Shown: positions 60,901 to 64,000 of the stretch, piece by piece
How positions within the stretch are numbered: the first letter of the stretch is position 1
Layout of the letters: every line of letters begins with the position of its first letter
DNA from: Capronia americana
Taxonomy: Eukaryota; Ascomycota; Eurotiomycetes; Chaetothyriales; Herpotrichiellaceae
DNA: 64,000 nt
Assembly (NCBI GenBank): GCA_016110215.1
Contig: JADWQD010000002.1
Span: forward strand, 2,046,001 to 2,110,000
Direction: 5' to 3'
Made by a program: the position numbers and the translations under genes
The notes under the pieces: generated by a model
What the model saw: the letters and a program-made list of their open reading frames with translations, nothing else
Database searches by the model: none
What the model was told of the DNA's origin: nothing

Positions 60901-63900
60901 GCGGCTCTTTGGGCTTCAGGCGGTCTGTCAGACCAGCAGTCGTCATCCTCCGTATATGCTGAATATTACTTTCACGATCGGCCAGTCTCATCGATTTGAT
61001 GCGGTCCTGTAAGAAGGCAATGATATCGACGGCAAGCGTGGCAGTTTCCTCGTATAGTTCAACCGTCAGCCCGTCGCTCCAGGCTCTGTAGACTTGGACT
61101 TTGCCCGCAAGTCCAATTGTCTCGGTTTTTCCTGAGGCCTTTACGCCAACCGAGAACGATCCGAAACTTTCGCGAGTGTGTCTCGTACTGCGATAAAGAC
61201 CAAGACCGAGGCCCTGAGTGTTGAGGATGAATTGTGGGCGTTCATGAATCGAGACTGGACTGTCCGTTTCGTTGTGCATAAACAATGTCGTACCTCGAAG
61301 TTTGAGTTCCATGTCTGCCCGGTAGTTCTCATCTTCTCGGATTGATGGAGCGCTGAAATGGATCTTGATACCGGCAAGTGTGCCATGTATTGCGTAGCGA
61401 AGCAAGGGAGTTGTGTCTTCCTGCTTGACCTTCTTGTGCATCGATTTCGTTCCCAGCACGCGATCAGCCGAGTTTTGAATCTGCTGGATTGCATGTTTGG
61501 TATCGGGTATCAATTGGACCACGCCAGGTTGGTTCAGTGCGTCGAAGCAAGCTCGAACCCCAGATGCCTCGAGATTTATCTGCTCGACCGTCAGACGAGC
61601 CCGTACGGATATCAAGGCGGCCGCTGGTACCACCGAAATATGACCATTAGTCGGAGGCATCGTCAGAAGAGGCAAGTTATCCATAGATCTACCCTGGGAC
61701 ACCTCGAACAGATGCTCATGCTCTTTGATATCAAGATTGATATCAAGCCCCCCGTCCCGACGAGGAATAACGGACGTCCTTGCCACGTTCCCTGCAATTG
61801 CGTATTGCAGAGATGGAAGGATGGTGAAATTCAACCGGTAGTCGTCCAAAAACATGGCAATTCGAAGCTCGACATTGAAGTCTAAGCTTGAGTGGTTATT
61901 CGGCTTCGTCACTTGATGATCATCTTGGCTCTTTGGGATTTCCTCGACGAGACGAATGATCATCGCGACTTCGTCGCGAACAACCGAGTCCGCGACGACG
62001 AGCATCTTCACAAGTTCTTCCTTCATCTGAAACCTGAGTCGGTTCGAAGCGGCGCAGACCTGCACAATCATCTTCTGTTTCTCTGAGTGGCTTTGCGCCT
62101 GTGGCCAGATTGAGCCATATAGCTTTGGCATGCGGATGCGCCACAACATCAAAGTACGTGTCCGACCTCTGAATTTGGCCATTGCCGTGTTTGCGGCGAT
62201 GGTGAAAGAGGAGACTGCTGGCCCAGAGCTTCCTTCGGAGAAAGAAAACGCACTTCGAAAGCTTTCCGCCGCCCACTTGAGTTTGAGATTGATGGTAGTG
62301 AGGTGAATCGATGCTGCGTCAGACCCTACCACGACGGTAAAGTGGTTTCTCGTGGCATTCATAGGCTTTTTAGTATGTCCGACGGAAGTATTGCTTCTGG
62401 GAGGCCTCAGAACAAGAGGGTCGCCCAGCTCAATCAACTGACGAGCCAGTTCCAGGAGTGCCCAGTTGAGGTGAAGTGATGTGTCTGCCGTGTAGGCTTG
62501 AAGGATGATCCTCTGCCCGTTGCCGTCGATCCCAGAGCTGTGTCCCCGCCGCAAGATCACGTTGAAGTTGAGGCCTAGGACGGCCAGATCGCTCTGCCGT
62601 GGACCCGGATCTAGAATGACTCCCAGCTTCCCCACTATAATGTCGGAATGTACAACGAGGTTATTGTGGGAAGCTTCGGGCGTTTGTGTACCCGGGGTTT
62701 CGAACAGGGTGCTCATGATCGGCACCTTGTCACGGGCGTAGTCCCATCCTCGCCACTGTTCAAAGGACGACAAAACTTGCCTCTTGTCCAGGTCCTTTAA
62801 TTCAAGGTCTTGACAACCGCATTTCTCGACGAACTCTCTGCCCTTGTCTTTCTCAATGGTAGCAAAGATATACCTGAGTCGAGAAATGATCTTCCACGAA
62901 TCACTCAGACGAACGTGCTTGTCGGCACTCCGCAGCACATACGACGGCCTGGTTAGAAATGTAGGATCAGCAATCGCAGTACCTGCTTGTGTCAGATGGT
63001 AGATCAGGTGGCGTGACTTAAAGCTCTGGTCGAGGCCTTCGAAGGCGCCAATAATACGATCAACCATCGCCACAGTCCTCTGGATCAGAGCCGCCATGCT
63101 ATTCAGCTGTTCCGCCCACAAAACGACGTCAAAGTTGCTTAGTTGCAGTTTTGAATTGACTTCCTCTCTCATAGAGAACCAAAATCCCACCTTTGTAAGT
63201 GACACTGCCGCGTGAGCAGATGGTCGTCCAGGAGCGAAAGCATCATCCCTAACAGAGACGGAGAGGTTCTGGATAGATCCATATGCGAGCTGATTGTGAG
63301 GGGTAGTGATTCCTGGTCTTGCAGTTTTGGGGTGTAAGAGGCGGTACATCAACTGTGAGCCCGTGAGCTTCACGTCGTACTGATCATTCGATGTCGAAGG
63401 GGGGCCTCCATCTTTCATCATGCTGTTGACCAACCTGATATGCGCAAACGGTACGCGGACGGCGAAATCCACAATGTGGCCTTGATCATCATGCTTGTGG
63501 ATCTCCAGTATACGCTTCATTACTGTAATTTGCATCTTATCCAGCTGGTCAATAGGGTGGTCATCAACGAGTTCCCTAATTAACTCCCCTATCGAGAGAA
63601 AGAGGGCTGGGGAACAGAATCCTGCCAGGCCGTTTTGCACCATGAAGATGACACCGTTGTGAGGTGTGCCCTCAAACTCGTCTCCCTTGATCTCAGGATC
63701 CTCGCTCTCCTGCACTGTCAAGAACGGAAAGTCGCTCTGTCGTTGATGTGGTAGCTGTGGCATGTGTGATTTTTCGGGTTGAACTTCCTGCAGTGTGAAG
63801 TGAGGTGGCGACCATGGACTGGAGAAGGTAACCAGTGCCTGATGGACGTCTCTATCTCGGGCATGTACACGATCGACAGGATCGCTATGGCCCGGTGCGG

Positions 63901-64000
63901 ACCGGTCAGAGGGAGGTTGCCAAGAAGTGGTTGGGTCCCTGGCTGACTGGCGCGGTATATACGAGTCGCCAGAGGTTTGTTTCTCGAGAGAAGGGGCTGA
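57995..64000 (-). CDS. CSF1: Csf1 bridge-like lipid transfer protein, C-terminal part (runs off the window)
   Basis: Fungal member of the BLTP1/Csf1 family: very large rod proteins with a hydrophobic groove that are thought to move lipids between membranes at contact sites. Only the last ~2000 residues are here. The frame is open without a stop from the TAG at 57995 to the window edge at 64000, so the ATG at 63761-63763 is internal; the upstream in-frame sequence (SSPWSPPHFTLQEVQPEKSH) continues the protein. Recognition rests on fungal Csf1 blocks such as KCGCQDLELKDLDKRQVLSS, FEQWRGWDYARDKVP and WHAIVSVQELQLQVDLGQGL, and on the extended beta-rich, non-repetitive character. It ends VAREVEDAYTRILGAS. 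No intron is needed in the part seen. In yeast, Csf1 is linked to lipid supply for GPI-anchor synthesis. Confidence 0.85.
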   Translation of the reverse strand, partial: SAPSLEKQTSGDSYIPRQSARDPTTSWQPPSDRSAPGHSDPVDRVHARDRDVHQALVTFSSPWSPPHFTLQEVQPEKSHMPQLPHQRQSDFPFLTVQESEDPEIKGDEFEGTPHNGVIFMVQNGLAGFCSPALFLSIGELIRELVDDHPIDQLDKMQITVMKRILEIHKHDDQGHIVDFAVRVPFAHIRLVNSMMKDGGPPSTSNDQYDVKLTGSQLMYRLLHPKTARPGITTPHNQLAYGSIQNLSVSVRDDAFAPGRPSAHAAVSLTKVGFWFSMREEVNSKLQLSNFDVVLWAEQLNSMAALIQRTVAMVDRIIGAFEGLDQSFKSRHLIYHLTQAGTAIADPTFLTRPSYVLRSADKHVRLSDSWKIISRLRYIFATIEKDKGREFVEKCGCQDLELKDLDKRQVLSSFEQWRGWDYARDKVPIMSTLFETPGTQTPEASHNNLVVHSDIIVGKLGVILDPGPRQSDLAVLGLNFNVILRRGHSSGIDGNGQRIILQAYTADTSLHLNWALLELARQLIELGDPLVLRPPRSNTSVGHTKKPMNATRNHFTVVVGSDAASIHLTTINLKLKWAAESFRSAFSFSEGSSGPAVSSFTIAANTAMAKFRGRTRTLMLWRIRMPKLYGSIWPQAQSHSEKQKMIVQVCAASNRLRFQMKEELVKMLVVADSVVRDEVAMIIRLVEEIPKSQDDHQVTKPNNHSSLDFNVELRIAMFLDDYRLNFTILPSLQYAIAGNVARTSVIPRRDGGLDINLDIKEHEHLFEVSQGRSMDNLPLLTMPPTNGHISVVPAAALISVRARLTVEQINLEASGVRACFDALNQPGVVQLIPDTKHAIQQIQNSADRVLGTKSMHKKVKQEDTTPLLRYAIHGTLAGIKIHFSAPSIREDENYRADMELKLRGTTLFMHNETDSPVSIHERPQFILNTQGLGLGLYRSTRHTRESFGSFSVGVKASGKTETIGLAGKVQVYRAWSDGLTVELYEETATLAVDIIAFLQDRIKSMRLADRESNIQHIRRMTTAGLTDRLKPKEPPLETCSDAAESIGGSSTILYDSTYALDLENILIRWNLTSSPGPSPSHETEDLVFSIRRVDLKTRQEGTARLAISDTQLQMVPMSQADTPTVRTANSALLPEVVFGTAYLSTKHERRFAFQAKGKALDLRLASDFIIPGHALQKSFGNASGELRNAKAFSETSPATPQAAPVDLLGGKRLASLLVDADFAGAVVHISPRAEAGHKRSAFGFLKGPKRSRAGRYGQAVQGEDVSSAVLQAPGVALKVEYKDDNKGDPSLSTEVRVAASSNTLYPTVVPLILEISASIKEILGDDQVSSAGSHAPTESRSYLSDAALNNSNPDAIFGRCKLNAGLYIQPQEFSLSCQPIARVAATAKFADIFVRINTVSAPDQERFFAILTTFNKLEASVQHVYSRESTASFEVDSIVMSLMNSRHVSATTGVSAILNISPMKTDINAKQLQDFLLFREIWYPPELRGRSKPSTAAASPLDQQAYAMQRYQELSGKGTLPWHAIVSVQELQLQVDLGQGLGKSVFTVSKLWASSRKNSDSEQNLCIGFDRVGIDSTGRMSGFVELENMRLRTSIHWPGDAAAKTRAPLVQASIGFEHFRVKVAFDYQPFAVADISFFDFLMYNVRQGHGNESDRLVGIVNGGKFQVFCTTGTAAQGLALVQAFERLVQEKQEAYKTSLRDLDKFLRRKSVFPSNNWAAPVPARQHKGEGISRKGTFTLHTDVIVTLGALDAGVFPNTFFDNQILKVEATDVQARFAVATTEGKTHSGLGMTLGQLRVALASVNRATTKALSEVSVPDVVDRATSSRGGTIVKVPRLVSSMQTWQVPDSNVIEYTFRSTFEGKVDVGWNYARISFIRGMWQTHSRALAQRLGKPLPPSAIKVTAEPATTSSSGDGSDAGGTGGEKITAVVNVPQSKFTYVALQPPIIDTPQLRDMGEATPPLEWIGLHRDKLPEATHSIAIVSLLEVAREVEDAYTRILGAS

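Noticed and set aside
1..64000. tRNA, rRNA, CRISPR arrays, complete transposons or viral sequences
   Set aside because: Reading both strands, I saw no cloverleaf with A/B boxes, no spaced repeats of CRISPR type, no LTR or terminal inverted repeats with transposase, and no viral gene. A tRNAscan-SE and RepeatMasker run would be decisive.

Overview
The window is nuclear DNA from a filamentous ascomycete (Pezizomycotina). The evidence is short spliceosomal introns (about 48-130 bp, with GTANGT-type donors and CTAAC/CTGAC branch sites), a fungus-specific elongation factor eEF3, and a gene set of the fungal type (Tim17, Hul4, Swd3, Src1/Heh, Pfs2, Mdl1, Cdc37, Csf1). The class cannot be fixed from sequence alone; Eurotiomycetes or Dothideomycetes are plausible. 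No bacterial operons, CRISPR arrays, rRNA or tRNA genes were seen. I rebuilt exon structures by eye wherever a protein family demanded it, so several genes are longer than, or start elsewhere than, the longest open frame.

Layout. 0-9.4 kb: a possible frameshifted coding relic, TIM17 (+), a HUL4-type HECT E3 ligase (+), a WDR5/Swd3 protein with an RS-rich N-terminus (-), and a four-TM protein of unknown function (-). 11-16 kb: a Src1/Heh/Man1 inner nuclear membrane protein with a retainable intron, then a conserved protein of unknown function. 17.3-19.2 kb: tandem ribosomal protein genes uL16 (RPL10) and eL30 (RPL30), three exons each. 19.9-26.3 kb: a coiled-coil protein, a histidine phosphatase and the cleavage/polyadenylation factor Pfs2. 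26.7-33.6 kb: a DGAT1-type acyltransferase, the mitochondrial ABC half-transporter Mdl1, and divergently CDC37.

34-43 kb looks more accessory: a Clr5-domain/TPR protein, a stand-alone Ty1/copia Gag-like gene with a second exon, then a copper amine oxidase and a Baeyer-Villiger-type FAD monooxygenase in tandem. 44.4-50.7 kb: eEF3, whose last ~490 bp are broken into five small exons, and a glycine-zipper protein with RS/RE repeats. 51.9-57.9 kb: a DHA1-type MFS transporter, an SsuD-like FMN (luciferase-like) monooxygenase and a divergently transcribed acyl-CoA dehydrogenase, the last two GC-rich. They share one ~960 bp intergenic region and may be a small catabolic module. 58-64 kb: the C-terminal part of the giant bridge-like lipid transfer protein Csf1, running off the window end.

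Most of the window is housekeeping genes. The best candidates for something new are the 54-58 kb monooxygenase/dehydrogenase pair, the domesticated Gag-like gene, the intron-encoded alternative tail of Src1, and the upstream ORF / alternative first exon of the Clr5-domain gene.
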